Assembly (NCBI GenBank): GCA_964473155.1
Contig: CAYYNT010000015.1
Location: 4,477-68,476 of the forward strand
Source: JAJFUG01 sp964473155
Lineage (GTDB): Bacteria > Gemmatimonadota > Glassbacteria > GWA2-58-10
Direction of reading: 5' to 3'
DNA: 64,000 nucleotides
In this document: in pieces, positions 26,748-36,016 of the stretch
Numbering within the stretch: the stretch's first letter is position 1
Layout: each line of letters opens with the position of its first letter
Translations under genes and position numbers: made by a program
The notes under the pieces: model-generated
Told to the model about the DNA's origin: nothing
Database searches by the model: none
Seen by the model: only the letters and a program-made list of their open reading frames with translations

Positions 26748-29219
26748 ATGCGAATGCTGATAGCCATATTGCTGGTCCTTTTGTCTCCAGTCCTGGCCGG
26801 GGCGGCCGGTTACACCCTGGTGGACCACCCGCGTATCCTTCTGAACAAGTCCAGTCTGCCTGAACTGGCGCGCCGCGCCCATGACGGCGGGATGCTGGGC
26901 GAGGATTACATTCCGCTCAAACAGGAAGCCGACCGGATTGTGGCCGAGGAAACCTGCCACGCCCTCGACGATGTCTGGCACCGCCCGATGGACATGCTCG
27001 CCGCCTGCCTGGTCTACCTGGTGGAGCGCGAGCTGGGCAACGACAGCGCCCATGTCTATGCCCGCGCGGTCAAGCGGGTCTGGGAGAAATGGGACGCGGC
27101 GCACCCGATCTACGGGACCGGCGCGGTCCTGTCCACCGTGGGGCCGGGGCATTTCGGCTCTTTCGCCATCGCCTACGACTGGATATACGATTACCTCACC
27201 CCGGCGGAGCGCAAGACCTACGGCGACAAGCTGGCGACCTGGCTTTTCTACTACACCAACACCGCCGAGATAACGCTTCAGGACGGCGACTGGCTTTACA
27301 ATCAGACCTGGGGGCCGGAGCACCTGAACACGCCGAACTGCCGGGACGGGATAACGCCGAAACTTCTTGTCGCCCTGGCCCTTTCCGGAGCCGGCACCTC
27401 ATACGAGGCTTCCTGCAAAAGCTTTCTCGACTCCTGGAGCAGACGCATACCTGAGGAATGCATGCCTCTGTTCGACATGATGGGCGGGGTGTGGTCCGAA
27501 AGCATGGGGCACGGCATATATGCCAATGTCCAGACCACCCCCTGGGCCTTCGAGGCCTGGCGCACCGCCACCGGACAGGACTGGTTCCAGCTCGGCAGCG
27601 CGACGACGTTCCTCAAGGACCTCAACCGCTGGGCCGTGTTCCTGACAGTGCCGTTCAACAACCGGACGGCATATATAGACGACAACGCCTCGCCCAGCAC
27701 TCTCCAGACCACGCTGAAAAACGTCGCCCCCATCCTGGGAGCGCGCTACCGCGACCCGGTGGCCAACTGGATCGCCGCGGGCTGGCAGCGCGGGAGATGG
27801 CCGGATGAATGGTTCGGCGCCAACACGATATTCCGCTTTATCCCTTACGATCCGGCTGTCGCCACTCTCACGCCGGGACAGGCCGGCTGGGCGCTTTCGC
27901 ACCTGTTCGAGGGTGCGGGCCATGTTTATATGCGCGGCAAGTGGGATGACCCGGACGCCACCTGGGCCTTTTTCGGGGCCGGGCCGTTCTACGCCGCGCA
28001 CTCGCGGGACGACGAGGGACATTTCCTGATCGCGAAAAAAGGCTGGCTGGTGCTGCGCTCGGGCGGGACAGGGCACAATGATGACGACTACTACGCCGGC
28101 GGGTCGATGCCGTTCAACATTATAACCGTCTACGACCAGAGCGAGCAGTTCAGGCGCACTGTCTCGAATGCCAGCGGAGGGGTCAACAACCCGAACGACG
28201 GGGGCCTGATCCGGCGGGTCTATACCGGCCGCACCGAGAAGGGCGGCCAGCGCCAGGAGCGCGGCAAGATCACCGCCTACAGCCACAACCTACGCTACAC
28301 ATACGCCGCCGCCGACCTCAGGGATGGATACAGCAGGAGCAAGCTGAACGAAATCACCCGCCAGTTCCTGTATCTGCGCGGGGAGAAGGAATTCTTCGTG
28401 ATTTTCGACCGGGTCGAGGCCATGAACGCCTCTTTCCCAAAGACCTGGTTCCTGCACCTTCCCACCCGCCCCACACTGGACGGCACGGAGACAGTCAAGG
28501 TGGCGGACCATGTGCTGAATTACAGCGGGGCAAAAGTCTCCACCTGGCTGAGCGACCCCTGCCGCACTGACCAGGAAGTTCTGAGCGGCGGGCGCTCGCG
28601 GGCTTTCCTCAGCACGCTCCTTCCTGCCGGGGCCGCGATAACGCTGCGCGGCGGGCCGGGATACGAGTTCTGGGGCAATCCGCATAATCCGGACGGCAAC
28701 AAGAATTTCACCGGCAAATCCACCTCGGCCGCGCCCTACGTGCCCTGGCGCCTGGAGGTGGAACCCCCGGCCGCGGCCGCGCGCGACCTGTTTCTGCATG
28801 TGCTGGAGGTTACCGATGAGGGCCAGACCGCCCCGGCCCCGGTGGAACTTTTGCAGAACGACGGCCAGAAAGTGGTCCTGCGCATAACACCCTCCGGCGG
28901 ACAGCCGGTGGAGGTGCGGCTCAACAGCACGGGAGACCTGGGCGGGGCGGTGCGGTTCGGTTCAGGCGCGGAGGAGACCCTGCCCGTTTCGCCCGAGACC
29001 TCGGGCCAGACCGGGCTGCGGCACGATGTCAACCGGGACGGCCGGGTGGGCCTGTCAGATGCGCTGGCGCTGATTCTGCGCATAGCCTCCGGGGACACAG
29101 ACCAGGCGCTCGATTTCAACGGGGACGGGACCGTGAGTCTGAGCGACGTCCTGGCCCTGCTGCGGTTCCTGCGCGAGGCCGGAACACCGGGCAGCGGCCC
29201 CTACCTGGCCGGGAAATGA
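26748..29219 (+). CDS. Large exported heparinase II/III-like protein with C-terminal dockerin
   Basis: 823 residues. The signal peptide is MRMLIAILLVLLSPVLAGAA. An alpha-toroid and a beta-sandwich follow, with a Heparinase_II_C-like motif in YAAHSRDDEGHFLIAKKGW. The C-terminal dockerin has two calcium loops, DVNRDGRVGLSD and DFNGDGTVSLSD. Gene and domain order match the 24204 neighbour, so they likely arose by duplication and have diverged strongly. The 294 bp between them hold the hairpin at 26483 and AT-rich sequence, with no ORF. Confidence 0.82.
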   Translation: MRMLIAILLVLLSPVLAGAAGYTLVDHPRILLNKSSLPELARRAHDGGMLGEDYIPLKQEADRIVAEETCHALDDVWHRPMDMLAACLVYLVERELGNDSAHVYARAVKRVWEKWDAAHPIYGTGAVLSTVGPGHFGSFAIAYDWIYDYLTPAERKTYGDKLATWLFYYTNTAEITLQDGDWLYNQTWGPEHLNTPNCRDGITPKLLVALALSGAGTSYEASCKSFLDSWSRRIPEECMPLFDMMGGVWSESMGHGIYANVQTTPWAFEAWRTATGQDWFQLGSATTFLKDLNRWAVFLTVPFNNRTAYIDDNASPSTLQTTLKNVAPILGARYRDPVANWIAAGWQRGRWPDEWFGANTIFRFIPYDPAVATLTPGQAGWALSHLFEGAGHVYMRGKWDDPDATWAFFGAGPFYAAHSRDDEGHFLIAKKGWLVLRSGGTGHNDDDYYAGGSMPFNIITVYDQSEQFRRTVSNASGGVNNPNDGGLIRRVYTGRTEKGGQRQERGKITAYSHNLRYTYAAADLRDGYSRSKLNEITRQFLYLRGEKEFFVIFDRVEAMNASFPKTWFLHLPTRPTLDGTETVKVADHVLNYSGAKVSTWLSDPCRTDQEVLSGGRSRAFLSTLLPAGAAITLRGGPGYEFWGNPHNPDGNKNFTGKSTSAAPYVPWRLEVEPPAAAARDLFLHVLEVTDEGQTAPAPVELLQNDGQKVVLRITPSGGQPVEVRLNSTGDLGGAVRFGSGAEETLPVSPETSGQTGLRHDVNRDGRVGLSDALALILRIASGDTDQALDFNGDGTVSLSDVLALLRFLREAGTPGSGPYLAGK

Positions 29220-29254
29220 AATTGAAGTCTGAATGATTTGCGGATCGAAAGGTC

Positions 29255-29872
29255 TCAATCCCTGAGCGCTATCATGATCCCGGCCGCGATCAGCACAACA
29301 CCCGCAACCCGGCTGGTCCAGGCTGCGGCCGGGCTGCGCCCCAGGACAACACCCGCGCTCCGGGCCGCCAGGGCGTAGAGTATAAGCCCGGCAGCCAGCG
29401 ATACGGGCACGATGGTCCCGACAACAAGGATATCCAGAGCGCCCAGCCGGCTGAAATCGAGGAACGCGGGCAGGAAACCACAGTAGAACAGTATGACTTT
29501 CGGGTTGGAGAGCGAGACCAGCAGACCGTCGAAATAACCGCCGGACAACCTCCGCCGTTTATCGCTTACGTTCTCTGACCGGGTTTGTCCGGCGGCCCTC
29601 CACATGCGAATGCCGAGCCAGACCAGATACAATCCCCCGAGCCACCTCACCAGAAAGAAAAAGCGTCCCAGGACCCCGGCCAGGCTGGAAAGCCCGAACA
29701 GCGCGAAAAGAAGATAGACCATGTCCCCGCAGATAAGTCCCGCGATCAGGGCCAGTGAGCTTCTGAACCCGGCGCCGATAGCGCGCGACACGGTGGCGAG
29801 AACTCCAGGGCCGGGAATGACCGCGAAGATAAAAACCGCCAGGGCCAGGGCCAGCGAAGATGACATTTTCAT
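29255..29872 (-). CDS. LysE/RhtB-family amino-acid exporter
   Basis: 205 residues, with about five or six membrane helices. The start is ATG 29872, whose A-T-G-A overlaps the stop of the upstream GT9 gene. The frame is open further upstream (to 30256) but lies inside the GT9 gene on the same strand, so the longer version is not credible. Features include the N-terminal FIFAVIPGPGVLATVS motif and the LSNPKVILFY segment of the family. It is probably translationally coupled to the GT9 gene. Confidence 0.85.
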   Translation of the reverse strand: MKMSSSLALALAVFIFAVIPGPGVLATVSRAIGAGFRSSLALIAGLICGDMVYLLFALFGLSSLAGVLGRFFFLVRWLGGLYLVWLGIRMWRAAGQTRSENVSDKRRRLSGGYFDGLLVSLSNPKVILFYCGFLPAFLDFSRLGALDILVVGTIVPVSLAAGLILYALAARSAGVVLGRSPAAAWTSRVAGVVLIAAGIMIALRD

Positions 29873-30972
29873 TCTCCGGCTCCGCGCCGCGGAGCCGTCT
29901 GGCTCAACAATTCCTCCGCTGCGGCGATGACCTGCCGCGGCTTTATGTCGCGCATGCAGCGGAAATGACCCAGCGGGCAGCGGGCGCGTCCGTTGTGGGT
30001 GCAAGGACGGCAGTACAGCGGTGTCTCGGCCACCCGCGAGGCGGCGCGGTACGGGAAATAGCCGAAATGACGGGTTGTGGGTCCGAAAATCGCCGCCACT
30101 GGCGCACCCACGGCCGTAGCCGCGTGCATCAGTCCGGTGTCGTTGGCGATAAGCAGCCGCGCGCGGGAAAGCGCCGCCGCCGAGGCCAGGATCGGCAGCT
30201 CCCCGGCCAGGTTGAGGCTCAGCTCCGGCCCCAGTGCCCGGCAAACCCGTCCGCATATCTCCCGCTCCTGCTCTCCGCCCAGGACCAGCGCCCTCAGTCC
30301 GTGCGCGGCGCAGAGAGCCGCCGCCGCCTCGGCGAAACGCTCCGGCGGCCAGCGCTTGACCGGCCAGGCCGCGCCGGGGGCCAGGGCCAGGAACGGCCTT
30401 TCATCCCGCCAGCGCGGCGGAAGCTTGCCGGAAAAGAATTCAAAGTCCTCGCCGGAGGGGTGCAGCTCGCAGGGGCCGCCGTCCAGGCGCACACCCAGGC
30501 CGGAAAGCGCCTCCGCGTAGCGTTCCGGCACCGAAGCAGGATTCGGCCCGTAAAGGTCAACCCGTCCGTAGATCAACAGGCTGCGGCGGAACAGCGGCTT
30601 GCGGTAAACAGTGACAACACCGGCGGGAACGCGGCGTCGAAGAATGCGGCTGCGCAGGCTGTTATGCAGGTCCGACAGGAGGTCCCATCTCCGGCGCTCC
30701 AGGCGCGCCGCCAGACGGTCCTGTTCGGCATAGCCTCCCGGCTCGGCCAGGATTTCGATCTCATCCACCGCGGGATTGCCCTTGAGAAGTCCGGCGAAAC
30801 GCGCCCGGGTGACAAAAGTTATCCGGGCCTCCGGCCAGCGGGCGCGCATCGCGCGCAGCACCGGAGTGGTCAGGATTATGTCCCCTATCGAGCTGAACCG
30901 CAGGACCAGGATCGTTCTCACCCCGTCCCCGGTCTGCTTTTCCCGCGGCCCGTTATTTTCCGATAGATGCAT
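29869..30972 (-). CDS. GT9 (heptosyltransferase-like) glycosyltransferase
   Basis: About 367 residues from ATG 30972 (the TTG two codons earlier is possible). It opens with ILVLRFSSIGDIILTTPVLRAMRARWP, the GT9 N-terminal Rossmann strand. LALAPGAAWPVKRWP and LLIANDTGLMHAA are the typical ADP-heptose-binding C-terminal motifs. Near the C-terminus a four-Cys motif, CRPC-x6-CPLGHFRCM, is shared with the other GT9 enzyme at 32728. Role: adding sugars to LPS-core or other surface glycan. It overlaps LysE by 4 bp. Confidence 0.85.
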   Translation of the reverse strand: MHLSENNGPREKQTGDGVRTILVLRFSSIGDIILTTPVLRAMRARWPEARITFVTRARFAGLLKGNPAVDEIEILAEPGGYAEQDRLAARLERRRWDLLSDLHNSLRSRILRRRVPAGVVTVYRKPLFRRSLLIYGRVDLYGPNPASVPERYAEALSGLGVRLDGGPCELHPSGEDFEFFSGKLPPRWRDERPFLALAPGAAWPVKRWPPERFAEAAAALCAAHGLRALVLGGEQEREICGRVCRALGPELSLNLAGELPILASAAALSRARLLIANDTGLMHAATAVGAPVAAIFGPTTRHFGYFPYRAASRVAETPLYCRPCTHNGRARCPLGHFRCMRDIKPRQVIAAAEELLSQTAPRRGAGE

Positions 30973-31128
30973 TGACAAGTCCGCCCGCCGCCTCTAAGTT
31001 TGAAATTAACTGGCAAAGAAACCCGGGAGAGTGTATCGGCCGACAATTCCAGGTCGAACAAAATAAGATGACTCATGACACGGTGATTGCCGTGCCTTAA
31101 ACTGAAATTTAGAGCCGGGGCGAATTCG

Positions 31129-32697
31129 ATGTCAAACGATTTATCCAAAAAGATACTCTGGGTGGATGACGAGGTCGAGCTTCTGCGCAGCCAGATCATT
31201 TACCTTCAGCAGCGCGGCTACCAGGTGGAGACAGCGGCCAACGGCGAGGATGCTCTCGATATTCTTCGCGCCGGCAGCGTCGACCTGATCCTGCTGGATG
31301 AGCAGATGCCGGGTAAGCGCGGGATCGAGACCCTGGGCGAAATCAGGCAGATTTCGCCCGGAGTGCCGGTGGTCATGGTGACAAAGAGCGAGGAAGAGGA
31401 CCTGATGGACCTGGCTATCGGCCAGCAGGTGGATGACTATATCGTGAAGCCGGTCAATCCGAACCAGGTGCTCTCGGTCTGCAAGCGCCTTCTGGAGGGC
31501 AGCCGCATACGCCACCAGCGCACGGCCCAGGATTTTGTCTCCCGTTTCCGCGAGCTTGAGGAGCGCCGCACCGGGATGTTCAGCTGGCGCGACTGGGCCG
31601 AGACCTACTCCGAGCTTATCACCTGGGAGGGCCGTCTGGCCGAAAGCGGCGAAAAGGGCCTGGCCGGACTGCTCGACCAGCTCAAGCACCAGTGGCGGCG
31701 TGATTTTTCCGCATACGTCACCAGTTCATACCTGAACTGGCCCTGGGCCGCCCGGCAGGACCGTCCCCCGCTGAGCGTGGACGTGGTGGGGGAGTTTGTC
31801 GTCCCGCACGCACAGAGCGGCAATCCGGTCATTTTCATCATTGTCGACTGCCTGCGCCTGGACCAGTGGTTCCATATCGCCCCGATGGTGTCCGAGCTGT
31901 TCGACATTCAGCTCCAGCACTATTTCTCGATCCTGCCCACAGCCACGCCCTATGCGCGCAACGCCATTTTCAGCGGTTATTTCCCGCTCGAGATAGTGAA
32001 GCACTTCCCGCACTACTGGCAGGTCGGTTCGGATGACGAGGGCAGCCTGAACCAGTACGAGCTCGAACTTCTGAGCGCCCAGCTCGAACGCCTGGGACTG
32101 GACCCGCGTATCCCCCCGCGTTACGAGAAAGTGTTCACCAAGGAGGACGGCGCCCGGCTGGTGAAAAAGATACCCTCCCTGATGCAGCGCGGAGTGACCG
32201 CCCTGGTGTTCAATTTCATCGACATCCTCACTCACGGGCGCTCCGAGAGCGAGATACTGATGGAGATAGCGCCCAACGAGCTGGCCTACAAGGAGCTTAT
32301 CCTGAGCTGGTTCCGTCATTCCAGCCTGTTCGGCGTCCTTCAGGAGGCCGCCCGCCAGGGAGTGACAGTGGTGCTGACCTCGGACCACGGAAGCGTGCAC
32401 TGCGCCAGGCCGGTGACGGTGTTCGCCAAGCGGGACGCCTCGACCAACCTGCGCTACAAGTTCGGAGACAATATCAGCAGCGAGGAGCCGGTGACGTTCC
32501 TGGTCAAGGACGCCGAGCGGGCCAAGCTGCCCTACCTCGGGATGAACGTGCATTACATGTTCGCCACCGAGGATTATTACTTTGTTTATCCGACCAAGCT
32601 GCGGGAATACCAGAGCCGCTATTTCGGCAGTTTCCTGCACGGCGGGATATCGCCCGAGGAGATGATCCTCCCGGTGGCGACCATGACTCCCCGCTGA
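31129..32697 (+). CDS. porX: PorX-like response regulator with PglZ domain
   Basis: 522 residues from ATG 31129. The REC domain has acidic residues at 13-14 and the phosphate-accepting D57 (LILLDEQMP). A helical region follows, then a PglZ/alkaline-phosphatase-like domain (about residues 230-510). That domain has IFIIVDCLRLDQW (with D240), TATPYARNAIFSG (with T271/T273) and VVLTSDHGSVH. This is the layout of PorX, which with PorY controls the Bacteroidetes type 9 secretion system and hydrolyses oligoadenylate. No PorY or T9SS gene is seen here. A divergent GT9 gene begins 156 bp upstream. Confidence 0.85.
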   Translation: MSNDLSKKILWVDDEVELLRSQIIYLQQRGYQVETAANGEDALDILRAGSVDLILLDEQMPGKRGIETLGEIRQISPGVPVVMVTKSEEEDLMDLAIGQQVDDYIVKPVNPNQVLSVCKRLLEGSRIRHQRTAQDFVSRFRELEERRTGMFSWRDWAETYSELITWEGRLAESGEKGLAGLLDQLKHQWRRDFSAYVTSSYLNWPWAARQDRPPLSVDVVGEFVVPHAQSGNPVIFIIVDCLRLDQWFHIAPMVSELFDIQLQHYFSILPTATPYARNAIFSGYFPLEIVKHFPHYWQVGSDDEGSLNQYELELLSAQLERLGLDPRIPPRYEKVFTKEDGARLVKKIPSLMQRGVTALVFNFIDILTHGRSESEILMEIAPNELAYKELILSWFRHSSLFGVLQEAARQGVTVVLTSDHGSVHCARPVTVFAKRDASTNLRYKFGDNISSEEPVTFLVKDAERAKLPYLGMNVHYMFATEDYYFVYPTKLREYQSRYFGSFLHGGISPEEMILPVATMTPR

Positions 32698-32727
32698 TAC
32701 TGACTGAACCGGCAAGAGGGCCGCGAA

Positions 32728-33786
32728 CTGAAAAGCTTCGACCGGATTCTTGTTTTCAACACCGCCTTCCCGGGCGATCTGGTGCTGACAACTCCGCTGG
32801 TGCGCGCGCTTTACGAATGCTATCCCGGCGCTTATATAGGTTTCTGCACCACTCCGGCCGGTGCGCGGCTCCTTGCCGGATCCGCCTATCTTGACCGCCT
32901 GCTGATCTATGACAAGCACGGCCGTGACCGTGGCCCGGCCGGACTTCTGCGCGCCGCCCTGCGCCTCCGGTACGAGAAGTTCGACCTGGCTCTCTGCCCG
33001 CACCGCAGTTTCCGCAGCGCCATGCTCCTGAGCCTGAGCGGCATCCCGGAGCGCGTGGGTTTCGATGTCAGCGCCGGGCGCTGGCTGTTCACCAGGCTTA
33101 CCCGTCGCGACAGCGCCAGCCACGAGACGCTCCGCAACCTGGACCTTCTGGTCCCCCTGGGAATCAATCCGGCCGGTTTCTCCACGCAGCCTTTCCTGCC
33201 TGTGAGCGGCGAGGAAGCCAACCACGTTTTCGGTATGATAGGCGTGGGACTGCCCAAAGGCCCCGGACCCCTGGTGCTTGTGGCGCCCGGCTCGGTATGG
33301 GGCACAAAGCGCTGGCTGGCCGAGCGTTTCGGCGAACTGATCAACCGCCTGCATGACGAGCACGCGGCGCGGGTGATCCTGGCCGGAGCGTCCCAGGACC
33401 GCGAGCAGGCCGAGCTTGTTCTTAAGCATGTGACAGCGCCCTGCCTGGACCTGGTCGGGCGCACCGACCTGCGCTACCTTGCCGCTCTCGTGCGCAAGGC
33501 GGACATGGTAGTCAGCGGGGACAGCGCGCCCATGCATATCGCCTGGGCCTTCGACAAGCCCACGGTGGCGATATTCGGCGCCACGACTCCGGAGCTGGGA
33601 TTCGCTCCGCTTTCCAGCCGCTGCATTGTGGTGCAGGTCCCCGGACTGGAATGCCGCCCATGCTCGGCCCACGGACCGCAATCCTGCCCGCTGGGCCATT
33701 TCCGCTGCATGAAGGAAATAACGGTGCAGATGGTGCTGGAGGCCTGCGCCGAAGCCCTGAAAATGGCCGCCGCGAGGCTTGTCTGA
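32728..33786 (+). CDS. GT9 (heptosyltransferase-like) glycosyltransferase, possible CTG start
   Basis: The first ATG/GTG/TTG in frame is GTG 32782, but it cuts off the family's first strand. The in-frame sequence before it (FDRILVFNTAFPGDLVLTTP) matches GT9 and begins after a stop at 32701. The best start I can find is CTG 32728, preceded by GAGGG at 32716-32720. This gives about 352 residues, with LVAPGSVWGTKRW and VVSGDSAPMHIAWAF matching family motifs. The same CRPC-x6-CPLGHFRCM motif as in the other GT9 is present. It probably follows porX in one transcript, 30 bp apart. Confidence 0.78.
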   Translation: MKSFDRILVFNTAFPGDLVLTTPLVRALYECYPGAYIGFCTTPAGARLLAGSAYLDRLLIYDKHGRDRGPAGLLRAALRLRYEKFDLALCPHRSFRSAMLLSLSGIPERVGFDVSAGRWLFTRLTRRDSASHETLRNLDLLVPLGINPAGFSTQPFLPVSGEEANHVFGMIGVGLPKGPGPLVLVAPGSVWGTKRWLAERFGELINRLHDEHAARVILAGASQDREQAELVLKHVTAPCLDLVGRTDLRYLAALVRKADMVVSGDSAPMHIAWAFDKPTVAIFGATTPELGFAPLSSRCIVVQVPGLECRPCSAHGPQSCPLGHFRCMKEITVQMVLEACAEALKMAAARLV

Positions 33787-33792
33787 TCAATC

Positions 33793-33973
33793 TTTAAAGC
33801 GTGTGTTGATTTATTGGATCAAATCCCCCTCAGTCCCCCCTTGACAAGGGGGGATGAACGGCCGCTACTGTCGGCTTTATGTAACTGCCTGTCAGCAGTG
33901 GTTTTGCAGTCCCCCTTAGGAAAGGGAAAAACAGGGGATTGTGTTTTATAATCATTTTTCAACGCGCTTTTAA
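33793..33973. mobile_element. MITE-like element, copy 1
   Basis: A 181-bp element bounded by long imperfect terminal inverted repeats. The left end begins TTTAAAGCGTGTGTTGATTT and includes AAATCCCCCTCAG. The right end, on the reverse strand, begins TTAAAAGCGCGTTGAAAAAT and includes CACAATCCCCTG. It has no coding potential. A second copy of nearly identical length is at 47128-47307. It lies between a GT9 gene and a secreted SGNH hydrolase, ending 79 bp before the latter's start. Confidence 0.75.
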
Positions 33974-34052
33974 CCGATATGAAATACTGTACAAGGCACT
34001 GCTGATCCATCCATTAATTAAATCAGTTTTTACCATCAGCGAGGAGCGCATC

Positions 34053-35995
34053 ATGCGCAAAACATGGCTTGCCGTTCTGTTCCTGAGCATCTTGTCTGTC
34101 TGTGCGGCGCGGGCGGAGTTTTTCATCCAGGATGGCGACGTTGTCTGTTTCTGGGGCAACAGCATCACGGACTATGGCATCTACCCGCGGATGATCGAGA
34201 ACTACGTGGTCACCCGTCACCCGGACTGGAACGTGCAGTTCTACAACCTGGGCTGGGGCGGCGACCGCACGGCCAATGTCGACCGTCTGCGCCGGGACAT
34301 CCAGCTCTGCCGCCCGACCAAGGTGGTGGTGATGCTGGGGATGAACGACGGCGGCTACAAGCCGTTCGATCCCAGGCTGCTCAGCATCTACCTTGACAGT
34401 CTGAAAACCGAGCTGGCCATTTTCCGCGAGCGTTCCAATCCGCAGATAATGCTCGTTTCAGCCACGCCCTATGACCTGCGCGTGCGCCTGGATCAGGTTT
34501 CCGGCCGGGTGGACGACACAAAAAACCTCGGCTCTCTTTTCTACCCGGAAGTCCTTCAGCGCTACTCCTGGGAACTGGGCCGTCTGGCCGCCCTCGAGGG
34601 CTGCCGCTTCGTGGACCTCAACACCGCCTACACCCGTCATAACCGCGAGGCGGGTCTTGTCGACGGCGCTTTCGTGACCACGGCCGAGGGCGTGCACCCG
34701 AATATCGACGGCGAGTTCGAGATGGGCTGTGTCATCCTGGACGGCATGGGCGCGACAGACCTGGTGGCCGAGACCTCAATCGATGCCGCAAAGGGCCAGG
34801 TTACAGAGTTAANNNNNNNNNNNNNNNNNNNNNNNNNNNNNNNNNNNNNNNNNNNNNNNNNNNNNNNNNNNNNNNNNNNNNNNNNNNNNNNNNNNNNNNN
34901 NNNNNNNNNNNNGACCTGGTGGCCGAGACCTCAATCGATGCCGCAAAGGGCCAGGTTACAGAGTTAAGGAATGCGACAGTCGAGGGAATCAAGAATGCGG
35001 CCGGCACGCTTTCGTTCACCCGCAAGGCGGCCTGTCTCCCGGCGCCCGCCTACCCCTCGACCCGTCCCCTGATCAAGCGCGTGCTGAACTGGCCTGACAA
35101 GCTTAACAGCGACCTGCTCAAAGTCACCGGTCTGGCCGCGGGCTGGTACAGCCTGGAGATTGACGGCAAGCCGATCGACATCCTGGATGCCTCCGCGCTG
35201 GAAGCCGGGGTGAACCTGAGCCGCTACTCGCATACGCCGCAGATGATTCAGGCCATGAAGGTTCTGGAGGAAGGCGAAAAGCGGATGGCCGCGTTCTACA
35301 CCCGCTGGCGCAAGGTCCTTCTGGAGGGCGTGGGCAGCCCGCGCGATTACACGCCGTTCAAGACCGGCGTGAACACGGCTGAGCTTGAAAAGGCCGAGGC
35401 AGCGGCTTTCGCCGCCCAGCACGCCCTGAACAAGACGGTGGCCCAGACATACGCCATACGGCCGGTCAAGTCGCCTATCCCGCAGCCGTCGAAGGATGTC
35501 CTGGTGACTACATTCCTCGGCGACATGGTGAAAGTGCACATCCAGGTGGAAGCCGCCGCGGTGCCGGGTTTCAAGCCGCCATTCTCCCTGCGCGGCAATT
35601 TCACTTACACGCCGCTGCACCAGTGGGGCATTATCGAGTCCAAGGGCTACTACGCCGACATCCCGGTGTTGCTGTACGATGACGGCACCCACGGGGACAA
35701 ACTGGCGGGCGACGGTGTCTGGTCGCTGGACATGTTCATGCGCAAAGACTCGGGAAAGCTGGCCTTCGGGCTGCATGACGGGGAATATTCGCGCCTGTAC
35801 TGGAATCCGCTTGAGCGTGGTTATATAGATAATCCCTGGTGCGAAAAAATCAGCCGCGCCTGGGACAGGCTGCTGGGCGGCAAGGGTGATGACTGGCTCG
35901 GCTGGCTGGACCTGTCCAAGGACCAGGTGCTGATCTGGGACAAGGCCTCGTTTAACAAAGCCCTGACCGGGGGATTGTTTGAGAAGAAAGAGTAG
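34053..35995 (+). CDS. Exported SGNH/GDSL hydrolase, interrupted by a scaffold gap
   Basis: Start is ATG 34053 (GAGGAG upstream). After a signal peptide (LAVLFLSILSVCAARA), the SGNH blocks are visible: block I CFWGNSITDYG (Ser), block II Gly-rich NLGWGGD, block III GMND, block V GVHPN. The gene continues past 100 Ns. The last 55 bp before the gap recur as the first 55 bp after it; collapsing them makes one open frame of 595 residues. The C-terminal half carries an insertion and a beta-rich YDDGTHGDKLAGDGVWSLD domain. Role: esterase or deacylase acting on external glycans. Downstream gene M14 starts 22 bp later. Confidence 0.85.
34813..34912. other. Scaffold gap of 100 N
   Basis: Exactly 100 N, the default size for a gap of unknown length. 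Bases 34758-34812 and 34913-34967 are identical (55 bp), so the flanking contigs probably overlap. Confidence 0.99.
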
Positions 35996-36016
35996 CTTTC
36001 TTAACGGGAGCTTTTC

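Noticed and set aside
29873..30256. Upstream extension of the LysE open frame
   Set aside because: It lies within the GT9 gene on the same strand, and a good ATGA-overlap start exists at 29872.
31726..33699. 657-codon open frame on the minus strand
   Set aside because: It is a shadow of the porX and GT9 genes on the plus strand; its product has no recognisable motif.
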